Positions 1 to 10,020 of a DNA stretch of 25,068 nt are shown in pieces. Position numbers and translations under genes: made by a program. The stretch lies in the NCBI RefSeq assembly GCF_000485595.1, contig NW_014577813.1, positions 23,489 through 48,556 of the forward strand. Reading direction: 5' to 3'. Numbering within the stretch: the stretch's first letter is position 1; every line of letters starts with the position of its first letter. A model generated the notes under the pieces. The model saw only the letters and a list, made by a program, of their open reading frames with translations. It was not told the DNA's origin and did not search any database. This stretch comes from Priapulus caudatus. Taxonomy: Eukaryota; Priapulida; Priapulimorpha; Priapulimorphida; Priapulidae.

Positions 1-61
1 CTGATTCCCCGATCGGAACAAACCTAAACACAATCATAGCTATGATTGCAAGAAGTAACAT

Positions 62-620
62 TTTGCTGAACCAACAGGTGTGACACGCACGCGTCTCACA
101 GACACACACACACACACAATAGCACACACACACAGCACACACAGCGCACACACAACACACACAGCACCGCGCACGCACGCGTTCAACAGACACGACACAC
201 ACAACACACACACACACACAACAACACGCACCGCACCGCACGGCACGCACGAGGCACACGGAGCACGCAGCCGCACGCACGCACACACGCACAACACACC
301 ACACATACGCACGCACCGAGTTCACAGCACCGAGTATTCTCACACACACACACACACCACATCAACGACAGCACACACAGACACACACACACACACGCAC
401 TGCAACGCACGCACACACACATGGCACATATCTTCAAGCACGCGTTCACTCAGACACCCACCACAACCGCACGACACACACACGGCCCACGCACACACAC
501 CAACTTCACACACACGAAACGCACGCTACAGCGTTCAACGAGACCACACACGTCCACACAACTACCAAGCACACACACACAACACAAACACATGGGTGAG
601 CGTGCCGCCACTCGCAGTAG
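62..620. repeat. CA-rich microsatellite mosaic
   Basis: Long stretches of (CA)n are interrupted by CACGCACG and by recurrent GTTCACAGACAC or GTTCAACAGACAC words spaced 50-100 bp apart. The His/Thr-rich and Cys/Val-rich reading frames here are compositional. Confidence 0.9.
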
Positions 621-624
621 TCCG

Positions 625-785
625 CGCGAGTAAAAAATCAAAGGAGATTTCACAAACGATGCATGTATGACGGATGACACACAGGATCCTCCAACCTGAG
701 CACGTGAACGACGCGAGGCTGTGGCGGTATGGAAATGCGTCGGTCCACGCTCGTGTTAATGCGTTGCCCTACATCACACACGACA
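625..785 (+). repeat. Anchor B, copy 1 of 5
   Basis: This is a unique-sequence block with GATTTCACAAACGATGC, CAGGATCCTCCAACC, GAGCACGTGA (BamHI and E-box words) and GCGTTGCCCTACATCACACA. It is flanked on both sides by CA-rich repeats. Other copies start near 6608, 8055, 17190 and 20578. Confidence 0.85.
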
Positions 786-1204
786 CAGCACCATCCAACC
801 ACACACGACAAACCGAATCGAGATCTTGCGCGCGCACACACACACACACGCGCACACTCACGCACGGCACACGCACGCACGAACGCCACAGCACTACACG
901 ATAACCACGCCACGAACGAACGCCGCCCCGCACGCACACAACCGCACGCACGCACGCACGCGACAGTACACGCACGCAACGGCCACGCCACGCCACGCAC
1001 GGAACGAACGCGCGCCGCGCACGCACACACAATACAACGCACCGGCACACATCTTCCACGCGCAGGGCACTATTGTGAATGCATAATTACGAGTGCAAGG
1101 ACACATTGTCAAACATAGTACTTGATTTTTTTGCAGCCGTGTCACACAATCAAACAAACGCTTGAGCCGTTTTGGTAGGATTATGGTCCAATCACTCTAA
1201 CGAC

Positions 1205-2090
1205 GAACGAACGAAACGAACGGACGGACGAACGTACGGAACAGAACGGACGGACGAACGAACGAAAACGAACGGACAGACGGACGGACGAACGACGACG
1301 AAGCGAAGCGGACGGAAGCGGACGAAGCGAAACGGACGGATAACGAACGGACGGACGAACGAACGAACGAACGATATGTACGAATAAGGACATTCGACTG
1401 ACTGAACGAAAGCGAACGACAGACGACCGGCACGAACGGAACGAAACAGACGGACGAACGAGTGGAGGCCAGCATTGACGGAGAACGAACGGACAGACAC
1501 ATACGGATGCATCGGATGAACGGACGGACGACGAACGGATGAAGGGATCAGACGAAGAAACGAAGCGACAGACGGATATACGATGCACGGACGAACGGGA
1601 CGGACGACGACAAACGAACGAACAGACGGACTATCGGAATCGGATGGCCACGGACGGAACGGACGGAGCATACAGACGAACGAAATTAAACGGACAGAAC
1701 GGAGCGACGGGGACGACGAAGCAAGGACGACGGACGAAGCGAAATGGAAGGACAGACGGACGGACGACGAACGGACCAGACCGGTCATACGGAGCTAACG
1801 GACGGACAAACAGGAACGGATGTGAGGGACAGACGGACGGACGATGGTGGAGCAGACCGGATGGACGGATGGAGGGAACAGACTGATGGACAGACGACGG
1901 ATGAAGGGACAGACGGATGAACGCAAACGGACGGAGGAGGATGGACGAACGCATGAGGGACAGACGGACGGACGAACAGATGGCACGGACGGACGGAGCG
2001 GACGGATGGACGGACGGATGGAGCGGACCGAACGGACGGACAAACGGACGGACAAACGGACAGACAAACGGACGGATGGACGGACCGCAG
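1205..2090. repeat. GACGGACGAACG minisatellite, copy 1
   Basis: Imperfect tetramer-based repeat of GACG/GACA/AACG words (GACGGACGAACGAACG...). It lacks stop triplets in most frames on both strands, giving Arg/Thr/Asp-rich and Ser/Val/Arg-rich reading frames that are not genes. Confidence 0.92.
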
Positions 2091-2685
2091 GACGCTGACG
2101 CTGTGCTCCAAGCTACATCTGATTGTGTCAGATGAGTTAAAAGAGGAAGCCTTAGGGTGAAAAAACTCTATCATTCCTAAAAATCACGCACGAGCCAATT
2201 TTATCTTTGTACTGCAAGCAACGTGGCCATAATTTACAAATTGCGTTTGCATCGAATTTCTGTAATCCGAATTATTGTAACGTGGTGTTTTACTATACGT
2301 AAGCATGCAAGCGCTGACACACACACACACGCGCACGCACGCACGCACGCACGCACGTACAAAAATACACACACACACACATAAATATTCATTCAACCCT
2401 AAGATAAGGTGAAACTCGGCAAGTTCAAGTTCACCTAGAGAATACATCGGTTGTAGCTTGGTAAGCTTCACCTCCTGGCAGTAATTATAGGCTGTATGTA
2501 CACGTGTGACGTATCTAACCTCTTCAAGGTCGTGTACCAAGGTGATGTGAGTGACATCTTAGAATGAACCAAACCATCGGATTAGCAAACAGCTGAATCG
2601 CTAGAATTCGAGTGACTATTCCAGCACTTCATTCCACTTCATTATTCAGCGGGCATGCTGCGGGGCGGGCGGGTGAGTGGCTCAC

Positions 2686-2828
2686 CTCTGGGCAGTCCTG
2701 CTGCACGAAGGTGGAGTTTGAGTCCCAGCAGCACTGCTCGCGGCTGAAGTAGAACTGACTCGGGCAGATGCCGTTCTTGATGTCGAACATCCAGTTGGCT
2801 CCGATGTCGATGACGCCCGCGGTGAGAC
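2686..2828 (-). CDS. CLCN3/4/5-like: CLC chloride/proton exchanger, third coding exon (partial gene)
   Basis: This exon encodes about 47 residues continuing directly from the exon at 3297-3515. It begins with the end of the first membrane helix (LTAGVIDIGANWM, compare the family's ALAGLIDIAADWM) and runs into the first luminal loop with NGIC and the hallmark EQCCW. A possible N-glycosylation site (NST) follows. The acceptor on the minus strand is TTGCAG ending at 2829, and the split Gly codon (phase 1) is completed by GT. The donor GTGAG begins at 2685 after a complete Glu codon (phase 0). Family members are 2Cl-/H+ exchangers of endosomes and lysosomes that support acidification. No later exons (pore helices, CBS domains) are in the window, so the gene continues left of position 1. 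Seen: motifs and splice signals. Inferred: transcript structure. Confidence 0.92.
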
Positions 2829-2834
2829 CTGCAA

Positions 2835-3145
2835 CGAGGGGGAGGGTGAGAATGCATGAGGGAGGGGGTGAGAGTGTACGAGGGGAGGATGAGAGCGCAT
2901 GAGGAGGAGGGTGAGAGCGCACGAGGGGGAGGGTGAGAATGCATGAGGGAGGGGTGAGAGCGCACGAGAGATGGGAACGAAGAGATGGTGAGAGTGTACG
3001 AGGGGAGGATGAAAGTGCATGAGGGGGAGGGTGAGAGCGCACAAGGGGAGGGGAACGAGGGGAGGGTGAGATCGCATAAGGAGAGGGTAAGAACGCACAA
3101 TGGATGGCAAAGAGGAGAGGATGAGAGTGCACAAGGGCGGACATC
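2835..3145. repeat. Purine-rich minisatellite in the CLC intron
   Basis: Imperfect units of about 26-28 bp alternate GAGGGGGAGGGTGAGA with GCGCACGA or ATGCATGA. It occupies most of the 468-nt intron between exons 3515-3297 and 2828-2686. On the gene strand it is pyrimidine-rich and runs up to the acceptor TTGCAG, so it supplies the polypyrimidine tract. Confidence 0.85.
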
Positions 3146-3296
3146 GAAACAAACCTCGACCCCCACCACCCACCTCTGTATAACAATCACCCGACTATAA
3201 AAGCCACTTTGAGGCAAGCTTCCCTCGAGCGACCCCCCACCCCCCCACACGCACAGATTCGACCCCGCACACGCACACGCGCCCGCGTGCACTCAC

Positions 3297-3515
3297 CCGC
3301 CGCGCATCCGACGATGAGCACGCACATCCAGCCCGACCAGGCGTCGTGCCAGCCCTTCAGGCTATCCCAGCACGACTCTTTCTTCTTCTTGACGATGTGC
3401 CGATGGCGGAGGCGGTCGCGAGCGATGTCGCGCAGCCAGTCGATCGTGTGGAAGTCCTCGTACTGGCCGACGCCGAGGGGAAGGTCCGTGTCCTCCGACG
3501 ACGCATTGTACGTTC
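3297..3515 (-). CDS. CLCN3/4/5-like: CLC chloride/proton exchanger, second coding exon (partial gene)
   Basis: The exon is 219 nt and in frame throughout. It carries the N-terminal signature of the ClC-3/4/5 group: YEDFHTIDWLRD (family Y[DE]DFHTIDW), a basic RLRHRH stretch, KKKKESCWD, and DAWSGW leading into a hydrophobic stretch (MCVLIVGCAAG) that starts the first membrane helix. The acceptor TTGCAG ends at 3516 and the donor GTGAGT begins at 3296; both borders are phase 1. The upstream side joins the phase-1 first exons at 4689 or 11364, and the downstream side joins 2828 across a 468-nt intron. This pattern separates the 3/4/5 group from ClC-1/2 and ClC-6/7. Invertebrates usually have one gene for the three vertebrate paralogues, so I do not assign a single vertebrate name. 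Confidence 0.94.
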
Positions 3516-4339
3516 CTGCAACGATAGAGGGCGTCGGCGATGTCTTAGCTGGGGTGTTGCGAATTTCGACCAAAACGCAATGCGACGGCAAACCGACCGA
3601 CCGACGAAAATGCACGTCGCGTTTGGTCTTAGTCACGGTTTAATTTCTTCGTATTAATGGATAGCGTGGAGTTTCAGGATTTCTGACAATGGCCCTCTAG
3701 GTGGCGCTAGTGGTAAACACTAGAGCATGCCGATTGCCTCGATGTTTCGCACGATCACCGCACGCTGACATTATAATGAAAATGAAAATGATATTCTCAC
3801 GTAGACTGTAGCCCGTAAGCCAGCGCATACCGACCCCTGAGAGTGGTCCAGCCATGGGAACGCTAACAGAGGCAATGTAAACCTCGCACGAAACAAGCAA
3901 ACATCAGCATATGTAGGAGACATATGGGTACCTTAGACGTCATGGGACATGACAAAATAGGGGAAATCAACACTAACAGAGTGTGACACGACTGAATTTA
4001 GACGTCATTAAAACGGCGTTAACAAAAACAAGTGAACAGTTTCGTGTCATCAACCATGGTTTTAAGGCAATTTTGGTAAATCGGGACGAATCTAAGAAGT
4101 AACTCTGCAAGTGAAGCACCACACAGATATAGACAACTTGTTGCTCCGTAAGAGAGAATTTAACAAGTGAACGCCACTTCATGAAGCATCCGAGCTAAAG
4201 GTAACCAGCCAGTCAAGCAGCCAGGACCTCTCTCAAACAAATATGACACTTGCTATTGTGTGTCATGTGAGAGGCAGTAACTACGCGCGGGCAAGGGCAC
4301 GTACCTCGACGAACTGGAATAAAGTGAATGACTGAATAC
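3516..4339. other. Intronic sequence without recognised gene
   Basis: This is intron between the proximal first exon and the exon ending at 3515. It contains one AGGTGGCGCTAG site at 3703-3714 resembling the core of the 26-bp minisatellite. No exon, RNA gene or mobile element was recognised. Confidence 0.5.
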
Positions 4340-4650
4340 CGTACAACTCTCGACCACGGAACTACCGAGCGAACATCGTTCGCGAGAGAAACAATCTGGG
4401 AACGCCACCCACGATAAGCTGTACGAAATTGAAACGCGGAGCTACCGGGCAAATGTCGCTCACGAGACAAACAAGTGAACACCACGCCACACTTTACGAC
4501 TTACAACCATGGAGCTAGCGGGAGTACGTTGCCCACAAATAAAACAATTAAACGCCACGGCAGACAACACGCCATACGACATCCGACCGCGGAACTACCG
4601 GGAGAACGTCGGTTACGAATCAAACAAGCGAACGCCGCACAACTTTCGCC
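4340..4650. repeat. Diverged tandem repeat, about 77-bp units
   Basis: Four diverged copies share the order ..GG(A/G)(A/G)CTA(C/G)CGGG..(A)ACGT..GTT(C/A)..GA..(A)AACAA..GAACGCCAC. Related fragments (AACAAGTGAACGCCACTT near 4160) occur further left. It lies in the intron just downstream of the proximal first exon. It holds no credible gene. Confidence 0.55.
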
Positions 4651-4688
4651 GATAACAAGCGAGCGTTCGCGCATGCCCTTACCCTCAC

Positions 4689-4812
4689 CCGTGTGATAAT
4701 CCTTGTTTGGGTCGTAGCCGACCGAGTTCTCCATCGATATGGAGCTGTGCAATCGCAGCGTGCGCGGAAACACGCTGATGTCGACCTCCATCGTGTTCGA
4801 CGCGTCGGCCAT
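4689..4812 (-). CDS. CLCN3/4/5-like: Probable proximal alternative first exon of the CLC exchanger
   Basis: The exon encodes 41 codons plus one base, starting MADASNTMEVDISVFPR and ending DYHTG. The ATG has A at -3 and G at +4, and an in-frame TGA lies about 70 bases upstream, so this can be a true first exon. It ends in phase 1 at a GTGAGG donor, and the acceptor at 3515 starts with the two bases that complete a Gly codon. A second donor, GTAAGG, lies 6 bases further and keeps the frame (adds Gly-Glu). I see no strong acceptor just upstream. The peptide lacks a dileucine motif, unlike the distal first exon. I do not recognise this N-terminus from a named relative; the assignment rests on position, strand and matching phase. 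It could also be an internal exon. Confidence 0.6.
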
Positions 4813-4823
4813 CTTGCCACGCG

Positions 4824-4852
4824 TGACCTTGACGTGACCTTGACGTGACCTT
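4824..4852 (-). promoter_or_regulatory. Three nuclear-receptor-type half-sites in an 11-bp tandem repeat
   Basis: Read on the gene strand, AAGGTCA occurs three times at exactly 11-bp spacing (TGACCTT at 4824, 4835 and 4846 on the plus strand). AGGTCA half-sites are therefore arranged as direct repeats with 5-bp spacers, and two of the three carry the TCA extension (TCAAGGTCA) favoured by monomeric receptors of the NR5A/ERR type. The array lies 12-40 bases before the ATG of the proximal first exon, so it is in its 5' leader or core promoter. Binding is a prediction only. Confidence 0.4.
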
Positions 4853-4914
4853 CGTGATGACAGCGCTCTCGCTCACGCCTCTACGATTCGACGCCGTTAG
4901 CTCGCATACGAGTC

Positions 4915-5592
4915 AGCGCCACCCATGCTAAGGCGCCACCTATGGTTGTAGTCTCACAGCGCAAGCTATAGTTGTACTCTCACAGCGCCACCTATCGCTG
5001 TACATTCATGGCGCCACCTATAGCTGTACTTTCACGGTGCCACCTATGGTTGTGCCCTCACAGCGCCACCTACAATTGTACCCTCACAGCGCCACCTACA
5101 ATTGTGCGCCTCACTAGGCGCCACCGTTACAATTGTCCCTCACAGCGCCACCTACAATTGTACCCTCACAGCGCCACCTACAATTGTGCCCTCACAGCGC
5201 CACCTACAATTGTGCCCTCACAGCGCCACCTAATTTGTCTCAACACCTATGTTGATCTTCACATGCGCCACCGTATAGTGTGATCTAACAGCGCCACCTA
5301 CAATTGTGCCCTCACAGCGCCACCTACAATTGTGTCCTCACAGTGCCACCTATAGTTTGTGATCTCACAGCGCCACTATAGTTGTGATCTTACAGCGCCA
5401 CCTATAGTTGTGATCTCACAGCGCCACCTACAATTGTAATCTACAGCGCCACCATAACAATTGTGCCCGATCACCAGCGCCACCGTACAAGGCACACCTA
5501 TGGTCCTCACAGCGCCACCTTATAGTGTGCACTTCACAGCGCCACCTATATTGTGATCCTCACAGGCGCGTACTATAGCTGTGACCTCACAG
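4915..5592. repeat. 26-bp minisatellite with GCGCCACCTA core
   Basis: About 25 tandem units; the best-conserved unit is CAGCGCCACCTA + CAATTGTGCCCTCA (26 bp), exact or near-exact around 5060-5230 and 5290-5340. Variant units carry TATAGTTGTGATCTCA in the second half. Edges are diverged and include short deletions. The complement of the conserved half (TAGGTGGCGCTG) matches the AGRKGGCRS core of the CTCF motif. The array begins about 100 bp 5' of the proximal first exon on the gene strand. Open reading frames across it are a by-product of the repeat. Confidence 0.9.
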
Positions 5593-6329
5593 TACTGCCA
5601 CAATGAGAAGCGATGTCGTCTGGTACAAACGATGACGATGTTTACGTCACTTTTACCGCCGCTCTCTGCAATTCTTATCCGGCACGTGTATATCCGCGAA
5701 TATCCATCCGTACTGGTCCACGTTTTATCGCCCACGCAAGTCCAGCGAAATTCCCCAGTAAGGATATAATGCACCAAGTTATAATTATACATGCGAATAT
5801 TATTTTGTCGTACTAATTTCACACGACACTTTGCAATGAGGTAAAAAATAAGAGTGCTAGCAGCTGTATGACCCGGGAGCACACAGGCACACACTGTAGA
5901 CCCCGTTGCTCTGACTGGCCACCGTTCCTAGCAACCCACACCTGATATATATATATTCGCTGGCACATGTACTTCCAACTTGTGCTGTCATGCACTGGCG
6001 TAAAACAGTGTCAACACACACACACACTAACACACTGCTAGCAGCTAGTCACCTCTGCGCACAAGAACCACACAGCGGTGTTGCTCTTGCTTTCTCATTT
6101 GCCGACACACACACACCAGCGCACGCACACACACATCACACCACACACACGCACACGCACGCACACGCGCGTGTACACTACTGTGTACACACTACTGTGT
6201 TACGCGTATCCGTCGCAGTTCACACGTTTACAGAGTTAATCATCCTGTGTAGTAGCAAGAACCAGCATACAGTCGTACACACACACACACCACACACCAC
6301 TGATTATATTACGCATATAGTGTTGTCCT
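5593..6329. other. Intron sequence, CA-rich towards the right
   Basis: 5593-5990 shows no repeat family or gene that I recognise. 5990-6329 has dispersed (CA)n tracts and an ACTACTGTGTACACACTACTGTGT word and leads into the short module. It may be its diverged left part, since the second S copy has no clear counterpart. Confidence 0.45.
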
Positions 6330-6493
6330 GTATATTCAATTGTGCGCATACGCTAACCACACACACAGCGTTCACCGAGCTGTATCCTAGGACCTTATTC
6401 CAGTGCCTGCATACGTCACACACGACAGCACAACCACGACTACGTCCACAAGAGTTTCTGCGTCTTATTCCCAATGCGGCATACGCGGTCTCC

Positions 6494-6525
<32 letters not shown>

Positions 6526-7140
6526 GACAGTCACCAGGCGGGATTGCGCGACCGCACACATGCCACCAAACACTAAGACACGTGTAGCACACACAAGGCT
6601 CGCAGTACGCGCGTAGTAATAAGGCGATTTCACCAACGATGCCTGTATGCACGATGACACAACAGGATCCTCCCACCGAGCACGTGACGACCGCACTTGT
6701 GGCGCTAGCCGCTCGGCACGCTCCGTGTTAGCGTCTGCCACTACATCACACACACAACACACACAACACACGCACACACGCACGCGCGCGCGCGGCACAC
6801 ACACGCACACACACAACACACACACGCTCGCGCCTGAGCACATCCGGCGACTGCGTGAGATGAATAAAGGTGAAGGCGGTAACAGACGGGACACTTCCTA
6901 GGCCGCGTCGCGCGTGATATCGTGCTGCGTGCCTGAGGTTCAGCTAGAATGGCTGTCAGTCTAAAGTAGAAAGCGAGTTTTATTCGAGCGACGCTATCTC
7001 ACCTGCTAGTAACTCCATATAATCTGCCACCAACAGGCAAGCAGAACCAGGGGGAGTTTTTAGTTCACCTACTATATTCACTGAAACGTGCGCGCAGTGC
7101 GTGTGCGTGTGCGTGCGCAGCGCGTACGGGAATACGGCTG
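6330..7140 (+). repeat. Short module (S) copy 1
   Basis: The left part has about three units of a 55-60 bp repeat with TTATTCCA(A/G)TG(C)GGCATACG, followed by (CT)n(CA)n at 6490-6530. Anchor B follows at 6608-6750, then a CA/CG block at 6750-6830, and a unique tail with TTCCTAGGCCGCGTCGCGCG and GTCTAAAGTAGAAAG. It joins L copy 2 directly. Relative to S copy 2 it has many single-base differences. Confidence 0.8.
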
Positions 7141-7221
7141 TACGAAAGGTAATCGTTTCAAACGCGAACCTGCGTAACGTGAGTCCACGCGTGTCTTAAT
7201 TATTACTAAGCTTCCATATAG

Positions 7222-7377
7222 CAAGAGTCACAATAGAGCCATAGGATAGTAACAAAGTAAGATAATAACACAGGTTATTACTACCTTGATAGTAAATCAC
7301 TCTCTATCAATGTAACTCTTGCTTATATCAAGAACGTAATAAGAAGGTATTATCACCTTCTTTATATACGCATCTTG
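7222..7377. repeat. Hairpin cluster in L copy 2
   Basis: Outer hairpin 7222-7321 (CAAGAGTCACA...TAACTCTTG) contains an inner palindrome 7253-7288 flanked by ATAGTAA on both sides (7246-7252 and 7289-7295). A third hairpin, 7329-7377 (CAAGAACG...GCATCTTG), is followed by ATTATAT. Stems are less perfect than in the copy at 21179. Confidence 0.75.
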
Positions 7378-7496
7378 ATTATATAATTGCACGCGTCCTA
7401 CGAGAGGGTCTCGCGAAACGAAGAAGCTTGATTCCGCCGATCGAACAACTAACACAATCCATAGCATGATTGGGCAAGAAGTAAACATCTGCTGAA

Positions 7497-7787
7497 ACAC
7501 ACACGCACGCCGTTCACAAGAACACACACACACACCACACACACACACACACACAACAGCACACCACACACACACACAAGGGCCCAGCACGCACGCCGTT
7601 CAAGACAACACACACACACACACACCACACCACCACACACACCCACGCACGCACGCACGCCGCAACACACCACACCGCGACTGCGCGCGTGGCTGCCGGG
7701 CCGCGAGCGGGTCAGGGGCTTTGGACCCAGACGCACGCGACGCACACACAGGCACACACACACATACGCACAGCACTGAAGTTCACA

Positions 7788-7826
<39 letters not shown>

Positions 7827-7937
7827 CCACATCACACAGCACGGCACGCAGCGCCGACCGGCACACACACACACATACCACGCCACGCGTTCACAGACAC
7901 ACACACATACACACACAACACATGGGGCACCGTCACG

Positions 7938-7975
<38 letters not shown>

Positions 7976-8050
7976 GCAACGCACGCGTTCACAGACACCA
8001 CACACACACACAACACACACACACACACACACACAAACACAACACTCGCA
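7497..8050. repeat. CA-rich microsatellite mosaic, L copy 2
   Basis: Long (CA)n tracts are interrupted by CACGCACG and GTTCACAGACAC words, as in the other L copies. The block at 7681-7735 (GGCTGCCGGGCCGCGAGC...) is a non-repetitive interruption absent from copy 1. Confidence 0.9.
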
Positions 8051-8619
8051 TAGTCCGCAGCGAGTAAAAATCAAAGGAGATTTCACAAACGGATGCATGT
8101 ATGACGGATGACACACAGGATCCTCCAACCGAGCACGTGAACGACCGCGAGGCTGGGCGCGTTGGAAGCGTCGTCCAGCGCTCGTGTTAATGCGTTGCCT
8201 AACATCACACACACACACACATGCACCACACAGCGCGACGCAATCGAATCTTGGCCACACACACACGGACACGCCACACGCACCACGGTGCACACGCACG
8301 CACGAACGCACGCACACACATAACGCACGCACGAACGAACGCCGCCCCGCAACGCACAACAACGCACGCACGCACGCACGCAGACAACACGCCACGCACG
8401 CCACGCAGCGCACGCACGGAACGAACGCGCGCCCGCACGCACACACATACAACGCACCGCACACATCTCACGCGCAGGCAACTGATTGTGAATGCATAAA
8501 TTACGAGTGCAAGAGACACATTGTCAAACATATGTATTGATTTTTTTGCACCGGTCACACCATCAAACAACGCTTGAGCCGTTTGTGGTATGGATTATGG
8601 TCCAATCACTAACGACGAA

Positions 8620-9480
8620 GGCGAAGACGAACGAACGACGGACGAACGTACGGACAGACGGACGGACGAACGAACGAAAACGAACGGACAGACGGACGGA
8701 CGAACGACGACGAACGAACGGACGACGGACCGAACGAAAACGACGGATAACGAACGGACGGACGACGCAACGAGACGACACGAATGTACGTAGGACATCG
8801 ACTGACGAGACGAACGAACGAACAGACGGACGGACGAACGAACGAACAGACGGACGACACGATGAGGCGCCGACATTGACGGAGAACGAACGACAGACGA
8901 CATACGGATGCACGATGAAACGGACGACGACGAACGAGATGGAAGACAGACGAGCCAACGAAGCGACAGACGGATATACGAATGCACGGACGAACGGACG
9001 TGACGACGGACAAACGAACGAACAGACGACTATGCGGAAATCGGATGCACGGACGGAGACGACGGAGCATACAGACGAACGAATTAAACGGACAAGACGG
9101 ACGCGACGGGACGGACGAACAAGGACGACGGACGAAGCGAATGAAGGACAGACCGGACGGACGACGAACGGACAGACGGTCATAACGGAGCAACGGACGG
9201 ACAACGGAACGGATGTGAGGGACCAGACGGACGGACGATGGTGGACAGACGGATGGTACGGATGGAGGGACATGAACTGATGGACCAGACGGACGATGAA
9301 GGGACAGACGGATGAACAAACGGACGGAAGGAGGACTGGACGAACGCATGAGGGACAGACGACGACGAACAGATGGCACGGACGGAGGACGGACGGATGG
9401 ACGGACGGATGGAGCGGACCGAACGGACGGACAAACGAGCGGACAAACTGGACAGACAAACGGACGGATGGACGGACCGC
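8620..9480. repeat. GACGGACGAACG minisatellite, copy 2
   Basis: Same GACG/AACG/GACA word repeat as at 1205 and 17690. Higher-order words such as GATGAAGGGACAGACGG and GGATGGACGGACGGATGG recur near the right edge in copies 1 and 2. Its long open frames on both strands are compositional. Confidence 0.92.
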
Positions 9481-10020
9481 ATGACGCTGTGCTCCAAAGC
9501 TACCATCTCAATTTTGTCAAATGAGTTACAAAGAGGAAGCCTTCAGGGTGGAAAAAAACTCATTCATAATGTCCTAAAAAATCACCACGAGCCAATTTTA
9601 TCTATTGTAACTGCAAGCAACGTGGCCATAATTTACAAATTGCGTTGCATCGAATTTCGTAAATCCGCGATTATTGTAACGTGGTGTTTTTAGCTATACG
9701 TAAGGGCATGCAAGCGCTGACACACATCAGCAAACACGCGCGACGCACGCCGCACGCACGCAGCACGCACGCACGTTACAAAAATACACAACAACACACA
9801 TAAATATTCATCTCAACCGCTAAGATATAAAGGGAAACTCGGCAAGTTCAGAGTTCAGCCGCTAGAGAATACATCGGTTGTAGCTGTAAGTCTTCACCTC
9901 CGCAGTAATTATAGTCTGTATACCACGTGTGACGTATCTAACCTCTTCAAGGTCGTGTACCAAGGTGAGGTGAGTTGACATGCTTAGAATGGAACAAACC
10001 ACGATGAGCAACAGCTGAAT

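Larger units (their letters stand above)
1..2648 (+). repeat. Long module (L) copy 1, truncated at both ends
   Basis: The copy starts inside the module (CCCGATCG...AATCATAGCTATGATTG, 1-61), then has a CA-rich block (62-620), anchor B (625-785), a CGCACG/CA block (785-1060), anchor C (1063-1205, with ATTACGAGTGCAAGGACACA), a GACGGACGAACG minisatellite (1205-2090), a unique tail (2092-2640) and one partial unit of the CTAGAATTC-type array. It stops at about 2648 in the middle of that unit, where CLC intron sequence begins 40 bases before exon 2686. It therefore lies in the CLC intron beyond exon 3. It encodes nothing recognisable. Confidence 0.85.

Noticed and set aside
2629-3292. Pro/Ser/His-rich frames overlapping the CLC exons
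   Set aside because: They are read-throughs of the intronic minisatellite; only the segment within 2686-2828 matches the CLC family.
3697-3730. tRNA or tRNA-derived SINE start (TGGCGCTAGTGG resembles an A box)
   Set aside because: It has an extra base relative to the A-box pattern, and no B box or cloverleaf follows.
4915-5592. CRISPR-like array
   Set aside because: Units are contiguous 26-bp repeats with no unique spacers, in a eukaryotic intron or promoter context.
8563-9459. A 298-residue Ser/Val/Arg/Pro-rich frame on the minus strand and overlapping Arg/Thr/Asp frames on the plus strand
   Set aside because: The GACGGACGAACG minisatellite lacks stop triplets by composition; frames overlap in several phases on both strands and are not kept between copies.
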